DNA of 25,923 nt from JADKCL01 sp046050405 (GCA_046050405.1 JBJOPY010000318.1:1-25923), one strand, 5' to 3'. Shown: positions 15,539 through 24,056, numbered from the stretch's first letter. Program-made: numbers and translations. Notes: generated from the letters alone by a model not told the origin.

Positions 15539-15546
15539 CAAAAATA
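15539..15546 (-). promoter_or_regulatory. Candidate Bacteroidota -7 box for the oxidoreductase operon
   Basis: Read on the minus strand this is TATTTTTG, an exact TAnnTTTG match, 36 bases before ATG 15503. It predicts an RNA start near 15532 and a ~29-base leader. A TTTG -33 element at the usual spacing is not obvious; the only nearby one (15558-15555) is too close. Confidence 0.45.
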
Positions 15547-15695
15547 GAATGTATCAAATTTCAGATGCGATTTCTATTCCGAAGGCACATCACTAAGAAC
15601 CCAATCCTGCACCGGATGCGTATATATCCTGGCCTGTAAAGTTGATTTGTGGCGAGAAATTGGAATCCCTCATTCACGATCCAGAAAAAAGTTAT

Positions 15696-15703
15696 TAGTT
15701 TTG
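15696..15703 (+). promoter_or_regulatory. Candidate Bacteroidota -7 box for the small lipoprotein
   Basis: TAGTTTTG, an exact TAnnTTTG match, 25 bases before ATG 15728. This predicts an RNA start near 15710. The -33 region shows only a weak TTCA around 15673. Confidence 0.4.
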
Positions 15704-15727
15704 CTACCCCAATTGATTGGTACGTTG

Positions 15728-15856
15728 ATGAAAAAGAAGATTCTATTGGCCGTAATGGCATTGGCTTTAATTGCAGTTGCCGGGTGTTCGGCTCAGAAGC
15801 ACCATGGTTATGTAAGCAAATATCCTTGTCACAGGCTGCACCCATGTACACACTGA
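15728..15856 (+). CDS. Small lipoprotein with Cys/His-rich tail
   Basis: 42 residues. It starts MKKKILL followed by a hydrophobic core and the lipobox VAGC (Cys20), so the mature peptide is only 23 residues and anchored by its first cysteine. The mature part reads CSAQKHHGYVSKYP then CHRLHPCTH, with two further cysteines (34, 40) and five histidines, a dense set of possible metal or heme ligands (C-H-x-x-H-P-C-x-H). The frame is open further upstream (GTG 15647), but the -7 box and signal peptide favour ATG 15728. It is divergent from the FAD oxidoreductase/membrane ferredoxin operon, 224 bp away, sharing that promoter region. Tiny lipoproteins of this kind are common in Bacteroidota and mostly unstudied. 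I do not recognise a family; metal binding is inference. Confidence 0.65.
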   Translation: MKKKILLAVMALALIAVAGCSAQKHHGYVSKYPCHRLHPCTH

Positions 15857-16171
15857 TCTTCCAGTGCGATTGTCAGGAGTCGGCTTCTCGTACGTGATGC
15901 ACATTTCAATCGTGTTGGCAGGGTAGGAGCCGGATCATCCGGATGAACCGCTTTCTTTTCTCGCATCCACTGACATGCCAGCCAAGCCAGCAGCACCGAA
16001 TCATTGGCGGTAAGATTTTAACTTTCCCTTGTTCATATCCGTCGGATGATGCAAACGGGTGCAATTTCCCGTTCAAGCGATTGTCCTAAATTTCATGATC
16101 GATACCAGCTTGACTCCAGAGTTGAAATTTTTACTATATTGAGCCCTCTTTCATCAATCTGAAATAAACGT
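15857..16171. other. Intergenic stretch, no supported gene
   Basis: Between the small lipoprotein and the membrane-anchored SRPBCC gene. It contains a 13-base palindrome-like element, CCGGAT-C-ATCCGG (15930-15942), and AT-rich DNA after ~16085 that probably holds the promoter of the 16172 gene. TAAATTTC (16087-16094) is one mismatch from a TAnnTTTG box. Nothing else is recognisable. Confidence 0.45.
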
Positions 16172-16696
16172 ATGATTCTGGTCTATATCCTCGGAGGTCT
16201 GGTACTGCTCATTGTAGTACTGATGCTGATCGCCCCCAAGGGGGCTAAACTTGAGCGATTCATCATCGCCAATGTCTCGGCTGAAACCGCATTCCAATCG
16301 TTGCGTTCGCTGAAAAATTTTGACGAATGGTCGCCGTGGGCCGATCGCGACCCCAATCAGCAGCGTGGCTACAAGGGGAAGGATGGCGAAGTGGGCTCCA
16401 TCGCGTGGTGGAAAGGCAACAAGGATGTGGGCGAAGGTGAGCAGGAAGTCGTGCGGCTGGAACCCAACTACATCCAAACCGAATTGAGGTTCCTGAAGCC
16501 CTTCAAAGCAGTCAACAAGGCCTATTGGCGAATTGCTCCCGAAGGAAGCGGATGCAAAGTCACCTGGGGTTTTGAATCCAAGTTTCATATGCCCATGAAC
16601 ATCATGTTCCTGTTCATGAGCATGGAAAGCGCAATTGGCAAGGATTTCGAGAAGGGGCTGGCAAAATGGAAGGCATGGGTGGAGAAGCCCGCCTAG
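16172..16696 (+). CDS. Membrane-anchored SRPBCC-family protein
   Basis: 174 residues. Residues 2-21 form a single TM helix (ILVYILGGLVLLIVVLMLI), followed by a START/SRPBCC (polyketide-cyclase-like) domain. It begins with the strand KLERFIIANVSAETAFQSL and the typical NFDEWSPWADRDPN segment (49-62), in which W and P line the pocket. GSIAWWKGNKDVGEGEQEVV and the closing helix FEKGLAKWKAWVEKPA complete it. This architecture is common in Bacteroidota; the ligand and role are not known. It differs clearly from the soluble AHSA1-like protein at 1248-1652, so the two are not a recent duplication. Start ATG 16172 comes just after an AT-rich leader. A strong imperfect hairpin lies 24 bases after its stop. 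Confidence 0.85.
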   Translation: MILVYILGGLVLLIVVLMLIAPKGAKLERFIIANVSAETAFQSLRSLKNFDEWSPWADRDPNQQRGYKGKDGEVGSIAWWKGNKDVGEGEQEVVRLEPNYIQTELRFLKPFKAVNKAYWRIAPEGSGCKVTWGFESKFHMPMNIMFLFMSMESAIGKDFEKGLAKWKAWVEKPA

Positions 16697-16720
16697 GGGG
16701 AACATCCCTCCCGTCGGGCA

Positions 16721-16767
16721 GCGCCTCCGTGACATTGCTGCATCCCCGGGTCATGGGCGGAGGGCGC
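16721..16767 (+). terminator. Large imperfect hairpin after the SRPBCC gene
   Basis: GCGCCTCCG (16721-16729) pairs with CGGAGGGCGC (16758-16767) with one bulged G, and inside it TGAC (16730-16733) pairs with GTCA (16750-16753). The stem is GC-rich and begins 24 bases after the stop codon. There is no T-run after it, so it may be a transcript-end stabilising structure and not a classical intrinsic terminator. Confidence 0.4.
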
Positions 16768-16954
16768 ATATATGTCCCACATGGTACGCCTGCATGATTC
16801 CCTCGGCCTTGGAAGATCGGGATTTGCAAGGTGATCGTCCGATGAAGGGGTACATTCGTGAGCCCTTTGGGTGGTGGGCTTGTCCCTTGGCATTGACGCT
16901 TCGTACAGCCCTTGAGCTTCATGATTCACAATTAAAACTAAATCGAGATAAGAA

Positions 16955-17440
16955 ATGGCGACTTCAAAATTAGGCGCGGACAATACGGGAGATCCCGGCC
17001 AGGCATTCAGAATTGTCGTTCGTATATGTGGATTGCTGGCAATTGCAGGGGTTTTCTTGCCATTCATCCGCTCTCTCAGCATCATCGACATGGGAAGGCA
17101 TCTCACAGAGCCGGGGAGCAATGGTGTCATCGGCAACCTTGTGGAGATGGCCTCCGGTATGACGGCGATGGGCAGTGCTACCATCATCGGTTTGATGGCT
17201 GCCTATATCATGTTCCCTCTGATTGGCCTGATGATGGCGGTCAGGGGCAAGTATTCTGGAGGGCCCTTCACATTCCTGCTCCTCTTCAACATAGGAGCCT
17301 TCTTGCTGGTGAACTTTTTCGGCCTGGAGGCTGGTCTCGAAGGCAATTTTTTCGTCCATGCAGGGATCGGGTACTGGATTTCCTGCGCTGGACTTTTCAT
17401 ACCTTTTGTGGCGATGTTTTTTCTGGACAAAAGCATCTGA
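16955..17440 (+). CDS. Unknown four-helix membrane protein
   Basis: 161 residues, not recognised. Predicted TM helices lie at about 20-38 (RIVVRICGLLAIAGVFLPFI), 75-96, 104-122 and 134-157. The segment between TM1 and TM2 (LSIIDMGRHLTEPGSNGVIG) is the longest loop, ~35 residues. The first ~17 residues are polar, with no cleavable signal. Start ATG 16955 follows an AT-rich stretch; no Shine-Dalgarno. It ends 94 bp before the convergent DUF255 gene, and no clear terminator is seen between them. The composition (many G and M in TM2) suggests tightly packed helices, but I can offer no function. Third-position usage matches its neighbours, so the gene is probably real. Confidence 0.7.
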   Translation: MATSKLGADNTGDPGQAFRIVVRICGLLAIAGVFLPFIRSLSIIDMGRHLTEPGSNGVIGNLVEMASGMTAMGSATIIGLMAAYIMFPLIGLMMAVRGKYSGGPFTFLLLFNIGAFLLVNFFGLEAGLEGNFFVHAGIGYWISCAGLFIPFVAMFFLDKSI

Positions 17441-17534
17441 TGCCTTCCCACGTCCGATAGGGAGACCCTTTCAGAATCCGTTTTTTCAACTTTGGAACTG
17501 AGGAACCCCGCAGGATTTTTGGACGCCCAACCCC

Positions 17535-19577
17535 TCACTTCAATGAATAGCCTCCAAGCTGTGCCATCAATGCCAAGGCGTCAGCGACGGATGCCTGTGG
17601 AATGTGGCAAGAATGGTTCTGGCAAATATAGATCCGGTTCATGCCTGTCTCGAAGCGGTTGTCTAGCAATGCAAGCTGATCCGGATTTTCGGACACGGAG
17701 GCCACGAGGACTTTGTTGGGGAAGTAATTGCGATCAATTTCTTCTGCCCACTCCTTCGCATCCGGCCCAGTGACGACGACCTCCAGGAACGGCCTGAGGA
17801 AGTGTTGCATCAAGATGGCCCAGTTGCTGTATCCGCCGCCATAGCGCGGCATGTCGGGTTGCACGTTCTGGAGCATCCGCTCCGCAAGATCGGTGTAGTC
17901 GGAGCGGGAGACCAGGTGCCCCAATTCCCACAATACGTTTGCCAGCACCGAATTGCTGGCAGGGATGACATTGTCCATGACCTCCAGCTTTCGGGCGATG
18001 AGCACGGGGTCTTCGTCAGAGGTGAAATAGAACAGCTGAGTTCCGGGATGGTAGAAATGCTGCTGAACATGCTCCATCAGCCGTTCTGCGATACGGAGCC
18101 ATGCATCGTCGAAGCAGACTTGATAGAGGGCGACGAAAGCATCGGCCACAAGCGCGTAATCATCCAGAAAGGCAGGAATGCTGGTCTTCCCCGCTTTGAA
18201 TTTGCGCATCAGCCTTCCCTCGGAGTACATTCCTGCCGAGATGAACCTGGCTCCGCGAAGTGCGGCCTCCAGATAACGCAGCTCCCGAAAGGCACGGTAG
18301 GCATCGACACATCCCTTGATCATCAGTGCGTTCCAAGAAGCCAGCAATTTGTCGTCGAGACCTGGTCGGATGCGATTCCCACGTGCTTTCAGAAGGATCG
18401 CATTTGCATGGGACAGTCTCTCCAGGAAAGCCTCGGTGGAGATTCCCCTTGCAGCGGCAAAAGCCTCGGGGCTTGTTCCGGCGATGAGGACACTATTCCC
18501 GTGTTCCCAGTTCCCGTCCCGTGTAATCTGATAATAGTCACACCACCAGCCACTGTCTGAACCGAGTAGTTCATCGACCTCGCTCTTTTTCCAGACATAA
18601 AACTTCCCCTCCACGCCCTCACTGTCTGCATCCAAGGAAGCGTACCATCCACCTTCGGGGGACTGCATCTCACACTCCATGAATTCAAACGTCTGTGAGA
18701 CGATTCGCTGGTAAAGTGGGTTCGGAGAGAATCGATAGGCCTCGGAATAGAGGGACAGGAGCTGTCCATTGTCGTAGGTCATCTTCTCAAAGTGGGGCAC
18801 CTTCCAGGTTCCATCCACGCTGTAGCGGGAAAATCCTCCCCGGAGATGATCATAAATGCCCCCCCAAGCCATTTTTTCCAAGGTCAGCCTTACCGCATTC
18901 AGCAGCTGGCCGTCATTGAGGCGATGACCCTCCCGCAGCAAAAACAGCCAGTTGTTTGGCATCGGGAACTTGGGGGCGCGGTTGTAGCCTCCCCATCGGG
19001 GGTCGAATGTGCTGCGCCAGGGTTGCAGGACTTTTTCCAGGAATGCATCCGTGAACGGTGAAGGTTGGGTGGCGGGCAGGATGGCATCCATCCTGCGCAC
19101 AGCATCCGTAAGCCGCTCCGCGTAGCCGTCTGCTTCGTCCGGACTGTGGCACCAGAGCTCTGCAAGCTGGGCAAGGATGTCCAGCCATTGTCCTTTCCTG
19201 AAGTAAGTGCCTCCCCATATCGGGCGCCCATCGGGCAATGCCACGCAGTTCAGCGGCCACCCCCCTTGTCCCGTCATGAGTTGAACGGCATCCATATAGA
19301 TTTGGTCAATGTCGGGGCGCTCCTCCCGGTCGACTTTGATGCTGACGAAGTGTGCGTTCTGAGCTGTTCCCACAGCCTCGTCCTCGAAGCATTCATGCTC
19401 CATCACATGGCACCAGTGGCAGGCCGCATAACCGATGGAAATGATGAGGAGCTTGTTCTCGCGTTTCGCCTTCTCCAGAGCATCAGGTCCCCAGGGATAC
19501 CAATCCACGGGATTGCGGACGTGCTGAAGCAGATAGGGGCTGCTTTCCTGGGCAAGGTGGTTGAGGAATATGGGCAT
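17535..19577 (-). CDS. Thioredoxin-fold DUF255 protein (YyaL/SSP411-like)
   Basis: 680 residues, the usual length for the family. The N-terminal thioredoxin-like domain (1-~165) shows the diagnostic NHLAQESSPYLLQH (6-19), NPVDWYPW (22-29), IGYAACHWCHVMEHE (48-62, CxxC with Cys53/Cys56), VDREERPDID and GGWPLNC followed by GGTYF. The rest is an (alpha/alpha)6-barrel of the six-hairpin glycosidase/N-acylglucosamine-2-epimerase type, with KFPMPNNWLFLL, a GG.YDHL..GF.RYSVD segment, PHFEKMTYDNGQL and, later, NALMIKG. Members occur in all domains of life (human SPATA20); the biochemical activity is unsettled. No signal peptide, so cytoplasmic. It follows rlmB by 67 bp on the same strand; a hairpin between them may separate the transcripts. 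Confidence 0.93.
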   Translation of the reverse strand: MPIFLNHLAQESSPYLLQHVRNPVDWYPWGPDALEKAKRENKLLIISIGYAACHWCHVMEHECFEDEAVGTAQNAHFVSIKVDREERPDIDQIYMDAVQLMTGQGGWPLNCVALPDGRPIWGGTYFRKGQWLDILAQLAELWCHSPDEADGYAERLTDAVRRMDAILPATQPSPFTDAFLEKVLQPWRSTFDPRWGGYNRAPKFPMPNNWLFLLREGHRLNDGQLLNAVRLTLEKMAWGGIYDHLRGGFSRYSVDGTWKVPHFEKMTYDNGQLLSLYSEAYRFSPNPLYQRIVSQTFEFMECEMQSPEGGWYASLDADSEGVEGKFYVWKKSEVDELLGSDSGWWCDYYQITRDGNWEHGNSVLIAGTSPEAFAAARGISTEAFLERLSHANAILLKARGNRIRPGLDDKLLASWNALMIKGCVDAYRAFRELRYLEAALRGARFISAGMYSEGRLMRKFKAGKTSIPAFLDDYALVADAFVALYQVCFDDAWLRIAERLMEHVQQHFYHPGTQLFYFTSDEDPVLIARKLEVMDNVIPASNSVLANVLWELGHLVSRSDYTDLAERMLQNVQPDMPRYGGGYSNWAILMQHFLRPFLEVVVTGPDAKEWAEEIDRNYFPNKVLVASVSENPDQLALLDNRFETGMNRIYICQNHSCHIPQASVADALALMAQLGGYSLK

Positions 19578-19618
19578 CTTCGTGTGTGGAGACAGATTTT
19601 CTGGGATTCAAGATGAAA

Positions 19619-19641
19619 CAGGGGAGTGAGATTCCCCCCTG
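19619..19641 (-). terminator. Possible intrinsic terminator after rlmB
   Basis: On the minus strand CAGGGG and CCCCTG form a 6-bp stem with an 11-nt loop, starting just after the rlmB stop and followed by TTTC. Short U-tract; moderate support. Confidence 0.35.
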
Positions 19642-19644
19642 CGC

Positions 19645-20559
19645 TCAGGCGATTCGCTGGCGTGTCGCCTCCGCCAAAATCACCCCGACCGAGACGCCGA
19701 CGTTGAGCGAGGCCACATTTCCCAGCATGGGGATGCCAGCCTGGGCGTCTGAGGACTTGACGATGCGAGGGGTGATGCCCTTTTCCTCGGATCCGAAGAC
19801 AAGGCACAATGACCCTGTGAAATCAACCTCCCAGAGTGTCTTGGATGCCTTCTCTCCGCAGGCAATCAGGCGAATCCCGTGTTCCTTGAGCAGGTATATG
19901 GCGTCTTGGAGGTGGTGGACGCGGCAAACAGGCACGTGCTGCAGTGCGCCTGCACTGGACTTCATCGCCTCGGCGTTGATGCGGGCGCTGCCCTGCTCAG
20001 GGATCACGATTGCGTCCACGCCCATGCACTCAGCGGTGCGCGCAATGCCGCCGAAGTTTCGGACATCGCTCACCTGGTCGATCATCAGGAGCAGGGGAGC
20101 CTTGCCTCTGGACTGGAGTCCAAGGATGATTTCCTCGAGATTGCCGTAGGGAACGAGCCCGGCGAATGCGACTACGCCTTGATGGTTGACATTTCGGGCA
20201 AGACGGTCGAGTTTCTCGACAGGCACCACCTGTAGCGGGATGCCCCTCGACTGCGCGAGGTCATGGACATCGTTGCGCAATTCACTGTCCAGGCCTTTTT
20301 TCAAGAGGATTTTATCAATCTGCCGTCCGGCCTCCATGGCTTCCATCACACTGCGGGCGCCATAGATGAAGTCTTTGCCTTCTCCCAAGTCTTCTCCGCG
20401 CCCTCGGGATTCACTAAACGAGTCCTTTCGTCTTGGGTTTCCCGAGGAACGGTTGCTGTCAATGCCATCTCGCCTCTCAGAATTCAAGCTGCGTCGGTTC
20501 GCATTGGGTGAGGGGCGGGGTCTGCGATTGCCATGCCCCCTGTTTTCTGGCTCTGCCAT
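19645..20559 (-). CDS. rlmB: 23S rRNA (guanosine-2'-O-)-methyltransferase RlmB
   Basis: 304 residues, SpoU/TrmH superfamily (SPOUT knot). The substrate-binding domain begins at FIYGARSVMEAMEAGRQIDKI (64-84). The catalytic domain has motif 1 DQVSDVRNFGGIARTAECMG (161-180, with Asn168 and Arg174), motif 2 LVFGSEEKGI (253-262, catalytic Glu) and motif 3 IPMLGNVASLNVGVSVGVILAE (276-297, knot). It methylates the 2'-O of G2251 (E. coli numbering) in the 23S peptidyl-transferase loop. Residues 1-60 are an Arg/Ser/Asn-rich, disordered extension absent from E. coli RlmB (243 residues) and likely to touch RNA. Motif 3 reads NVGVSVG where NVSVA is usual. It lies downstream of the DUF2723 gene, behind a terminator, so it probably has its own promoter. 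Confidence 0.93.
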   Translation of the reverse strand: MAEPENRGHGNRRPRPSPNANRRSLNSERRDGIDSNRSSGNPRRKDSFSESRGRGEDLGEGKDFIYGARSVMEAMEAGRQIDKILLKKGLDSELRNDVHDLAQSRGIPLQVVPVEKLDRLARNVNHQGVVAFAGLVPYGNLEEIILGLQSRGKAPLLLMIDQVSDVRNFGGIARTAECMGVDAIVIPEQGSARINAEAMKSSAGALQHVPVCRVHHLQDAIYLLKEHGIRLIACGEKASKTLWEVDFTGSLCLVFGSEEKGITPRIVKSSDAQAGIPMLGNVASLNVGVSVGVILAEATRQRIA

Positions 20560-20584
20560 TGTGTTTTATCTTGGGTATCAAAGC

Positions 20585-20620
20585 AAAGCAGGATTGTGGC
20601 CGGATCCTCAATCCTGCTTT
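20585..20620 (-). terminator. Hairpin terminator of the DUF2723 gene
   Basis: Perfect 12-bp inverted repeat (AAAGCAGGATTG / CAATCCTGCTTT) with a 12-nt loop, four bases after the stop of the 20625-24056 gene. In the minus direction the stem ends in CTTTGCTTTG, which gives a partial U-rich tail. This is the best terminator in the window. Confidence 0.75.
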
Positions 20621-20624
20621 CAAG

Positions 20625-23600
20625 TCATTCAACCACTTGCTGAATCGAATCCGAGTCCTTTGTGGCAGGAGCCGTCAGTTCCTGCGGGGTGCCGGTCTTT
20701 GGTTCGCCAGCTGCCTCGGCCTTTTTCTTGAATTCCTCGGCCATAGACTGATATTGGGGCTCCTTGGAGTCACTGAAGGCGATCTCTGCCGCCCGGGCCG
20801 CTGTGGCATAGTCCTTCATACTTTCAGCCCTCTGCAACACGAAAGGCACCGCACTCAAGAGACGGTCATACTCTGGGAGCTTGATCTCTGTCTTCTCGTA
20901 ATATTCCACCCATGCTTCTGCCTTTTTCAGGACTTTCAGGAAGTTGGAGGCCGCCTTTTCTCTGTTATCCAGCCTTTCCCAGGCGGTGGCTGCAAACATC
21001 GGGAAGATGGGGTCATTGCCGCGAGCTGCATCGCTGATGCTGTCGTCCGCCATCGTGAGAAGATCGGCAGCCTTCTTTTTCCATTCGGCAATGTCCTTCT
21101 TGTTGATGGAAATCAACTTGTCAAGGCTGTCGGCCTTGGTGGGATCTTGCTTCTTCATGGCCTCCATCCCACGATTCTGGTTTTGCTTGCATTCCATCTC
21201 GTCGGCGAACGCATTGGCTACACGGAAGATCATGCTGGACATGTTGCCGACGATCGTGCGACGGATGTGGTCGTCCAGGTACATCGTCGTGTCGGAAAGA
21301 TTCCGGTAACGGAAAGAATGCATCAGCAAATCATAGCAAATGTCCTTCTGAACCCGTCCCTGGCGACCATACGGGTCGGTGGATGGGCAGTTCATCTTGG
21401 AAAAGTCCACCGGTACGAGGCGATTGGCAAGCCCCTCCACCTGAAACCATGGCTGGAGGCCGACATAGCTGCTGGGCGGGATGGTGGTGCTGAAGTAGAT
21501 GGGGCGGTCCCAGCCATTCTTGGCGTTGGTGAGGACAATGTCCAGGATCAGCCAGTCCTGTTTCAGGAGGTAGGATGAGGATCCGCCACGGGTAGCAATG
21601 GGCCAGTTCAGTTCCGGTGCGATGATGTAACGGGCATACTCTGGGAGCACGGTTCCGTTCTCGAGCACTTTCTTGCGATCCACGGGCAGTGTCACAATCT
21701 CTCCCTTGGTCCATTGGCGGAATGCGCCGACATCGCCGATATATTCACTCTGCGGCGATGAGATGGGCAACGGGGGTGAATCATTGCTCTGCTTTTTCAT
21801 CTGGTCGATGTACCAGTCTGTATTGAGCAGGCTCAGGTTCACAACCCTCACGTCGGTGCGAATTCCCTCCACTTCCTGAATGTACCACAGAGGGAAGGTG
21901 TCGTTGTCGCCATTGGTGAAGATGATGCCGTTTTTCTTGCAGCTGTTCAGCAGGTTGTAGGCGGAGTCGGGAGCGACATACTGGACGTTTCGGTCGTGGT
22001 CGTCCCAGTTCTGGGCGGCCATCAAGACCGGGGAAACCAATGGGAGGAAGGAGATTGCAAGCGCCAATCGCTTGGGCATCCTTGCCATGTCCTTCAGCAT
22101 GTCATAGAGCGCCACCACGGCCAACCCCACCCAGATGGCAAAGGTTTGGAACGACCCTGCATAGGAGTAGTCCCGTTCGCGGGGCTGCGCCGGCGTCTGG
22201 TTCAGGTAGAGGATGATCGCGAACCCCGTGAAGAAAAACAGTAGCATGACGCTCGTCGCGTCCTTCGGTCGCTTTACAAACTGGTACACCATTCCGAACA
22301 GCCCGAGGAGCAGCGGAAGGAGGAAGTAGTGGTTCTTCCCCTGATGGTGCAGCACTTCCCGGGGCTGCCCACTGAACCTGCCAAACTCGAATCCGCTTTC
22401 CCAGCCCATGTCCTGCGTATCCCCTTCCCGGCCGGCGAAGTTCCACATGAAGTAGCGGAGGTACATGTGCCGGACCTGATAGTCGAAGAAGAACTTCATG
22501 TCTTCTGCGAAGGTCGGCTTGTCGTCGGCGGGTGAATCAGAGCCGCCACGGCGCTTTACATAATTCTTGTACCCGAATTCCCCAGTGTAGTGTCCGCCCT
22601 GTGCGGAGTGCATCCTTGGAAACCATACCTTGCCAGACTTGTAGTCCACGTCTTGCTTGTACCCATACCATAGGTAGCGGTCCTCGACGCGTGTGACGGC
22701 ATTGGTCTTGGAGTTGACGGCAACCATGCGGCCGTCCTTCAGTTGGGTGACATAATCGTCGCCATCGGTTGGCGAGGGGACGGTGAACCCCACCGCTTTT
22801 CCATTCTTGATGTTGAGGCTCCCACCATCCTTCAGTGCGTATGAACCGCTGGGCATGATCCGGGGTTCCTTCACCGTAACATAGGATTCCCGCTTGTATT
22901 CCACCTCCTGGTTGCGACCGTCTGCGGCGTCATTATAGCGCACGCCCCTTAAAAGGGGGCTGTCGCCATACTGTTCACGCTTCAGGTAGCTGATCATGGA
23001 GGCGATCGAACTGGGGTCGTTTTCATTGATCGGTGTGCCTGCACCCGCACGGATTACGATCATGGTGTAGCTGGAATAGCCGACTACGATCACCAGGAGG
23101 CTCCAGCAAGCCGTGTTGAGGATCACCCGAAGCGGAGAATCGCCACCGAAGACCCGGGCACCGATTTTTTGGTTCTGTGTGACGACAATTCCCGCGATCA
23201 GAGATCCCAAGGCGAGAACCAAGAATAGGATGATGCCCGTTCCGAACCCCATCCCCAGGCCGGTGTGCTCGTAGGCTCCCCTCTCCACGTCCATCCGCTC
23301 AGAACCGACCAGGATGCGCTCAAACCACCAGGCAATCTCTGCGGACTTCTGGATGACGCCGTATTGGATGAAGGCCAGGATCATGACTGAGGACAGGAAA
23401 GTCACGACAACCCCCGATGGAGTGACCTTGAACTTCTTGAAATAGTAGACGAACGCAAGCATCGGTACGGCAAGGAGGTTCAGCAAGTGCGTACCGATGG
23501 ACACGCCCATCATGAAGGCGATCAGGATGATCCATTTCATGTTGTCCGGTTCTTCCGCCCTGGCTTCCCATTTGAGCATCAACCAGACGACCACGGCCGT

Positions 23601-24056
23601 GAAGAAGGAACTCAAGGCATAAACCTCCGCTTCCACGGCATTGAACCAGAAGGAGTCGGCAAAGGTGACAGTGAGCGCACCCACCATGCCTGCGACAAGT
23701 ATCACGAGGGTCTCATTCATTCCGAGCTCCTTTTTGCCGAATGCGATGAGCTTTTTTGCCAGGTAGGTGACGATCCAGAACGAGAACATGACGCAAAATG
23801 CGCTGGAAAGCACACTCACCATGTTCACCCACCATGCGACTGTCAGCTCTGAGCTGGAAAACATGGCAAAGAAGCGACCCAGAATCAGGAAGAATGGTGC
23901 ACCTGGCGGATGGGGAACCTCGAGTTCGTTCGCACAGGCGATGAACTCGCCACAGTCCCAGAAACTCGCCGTGGGTGCCATCGTCAGGTAGTAGGTGATG
24001 AAGGCCACCAAAAAGGCAACCCAGCCAAAAATGTTGTTTAACCTATTGTAAATCAT
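20625..24056 (-). CDS. DUF2723 / GT117 membrane glycosyltransferase
   Basis: 1143 residues from ATG 24056. The frame runs 84 bases further up, but TM1 (8-24) starts right after this ATG. The N-terminal half is polytopic: FWDCGEFIACANELEVPHPPG (32-52) is the DUF2723 signature with the conserved acidic pair in the first outer loop, and FADSFWFNAVEAEVYALSSFF (132-152) is a second one. A large extramembrane part follows and the last ~180 residues are TPR-like helices. DUF2723 is CAZy GT117; its human member TMEM260 is an ER protein O-mannosyltransferase. Bacteroidota members are longer and untested; a role in periplasmic protein O-glycosylation is a reasonable inference. It lies 95 bp downstream of pdhA on the same strand and has a strong terminator. 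Confidence 0.9.
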   Translation of the reverse strand: MIYNRLNNIFGWVAFLVAFITYYLTMAPTASFWDCGEFIACANELEVPHPPGAPFFLILGRFFAMFSSSELTVAWWVNMVSVLSSAFCVMFSFWIVTYLAKKLIAFGKKELGMNETLVILVAGMVGALTVTFADSFWFNAVEAEVYALSSFFTAVVVWLMLKWEARAEEPDNMKWIILIAFMMGVSIGTHLLNLLAVPMLAFVYYFKKFKVTPSGVVVTFLSSVMILAFIQYGVIQKSAEIAWWFERILVGSERMDVERGAYEHTGLGMGFGTGIILFLVLALGSLIAGIVVTQNQKIGARVFGGDSPLRVILNTACWSLLVIVVGYSSYTMIVIRAGAGTPINENDPSSIASMISYLKREQYGDSPLLRGVRYNDAADGRNQEVEYKRESYVTVKEPRIMPSGSYALKDGGSLNIKNGKAVGFTVPSPTDGDDYVTQLKDGRMVAVNSKTNAVTRVEDRYLWYGYKQDVDYKSGKVWFPRMHSAQGGHYTGEFGYKNYVKRRGGSDSPADDKPTFAEDMKFFFDYQVRHMYLRYFMWNFAGREGDTQDMGWESGFEFGRFSGQPREVLHHQGKNHYFLLPLLLGLFGMVYQFVKRPKDATSVMLLFFFTGFAIILYLNQTPAQPRERDYSYAGSFQTFAIWVGLAVVALYDMLKDMARMPKRLALAISFLPLVSPVLMAAQNWDDHDRNVQYVAPDSAYNLLNSCKKNGIIFTNGDNDTFPLWYIQEVEGIRTDVRVVNLSLLNTDWYIDQMKKQSNDSPPLPISSPQSEYIGDVGAFRQWTKGEIVTLPVDRKKVLENGTVLPEYARYIIAPELNWPIATRGGSSSYLLKQDWLILDIVLTNAKNGWDRPIYFSTTIPPSSYVGLQPWFQVEGLANRLVPVDFSKMNCPSTDPYGRQGRVQKDICYDLLMHSFRYRNLSDTTMYLDDHIRRTIVGNMSSMIFRVANAFADEMECKQNQNRGMEAMKKQDPTKADSLDKLISINKKDIAEWKKKAADLLTMADDSISDAARGNDPIFPMFAATAWERLDNREKAASNFLKVLKKAEAWVEYYEKTEIKLPEYDRLLSAVPFVLQRAESMKDYATAARAAEIAFSDSKEPQYQSMAEEFKKKAEAAGEPKTGTPQELTAPATKDSDSIQQVVE

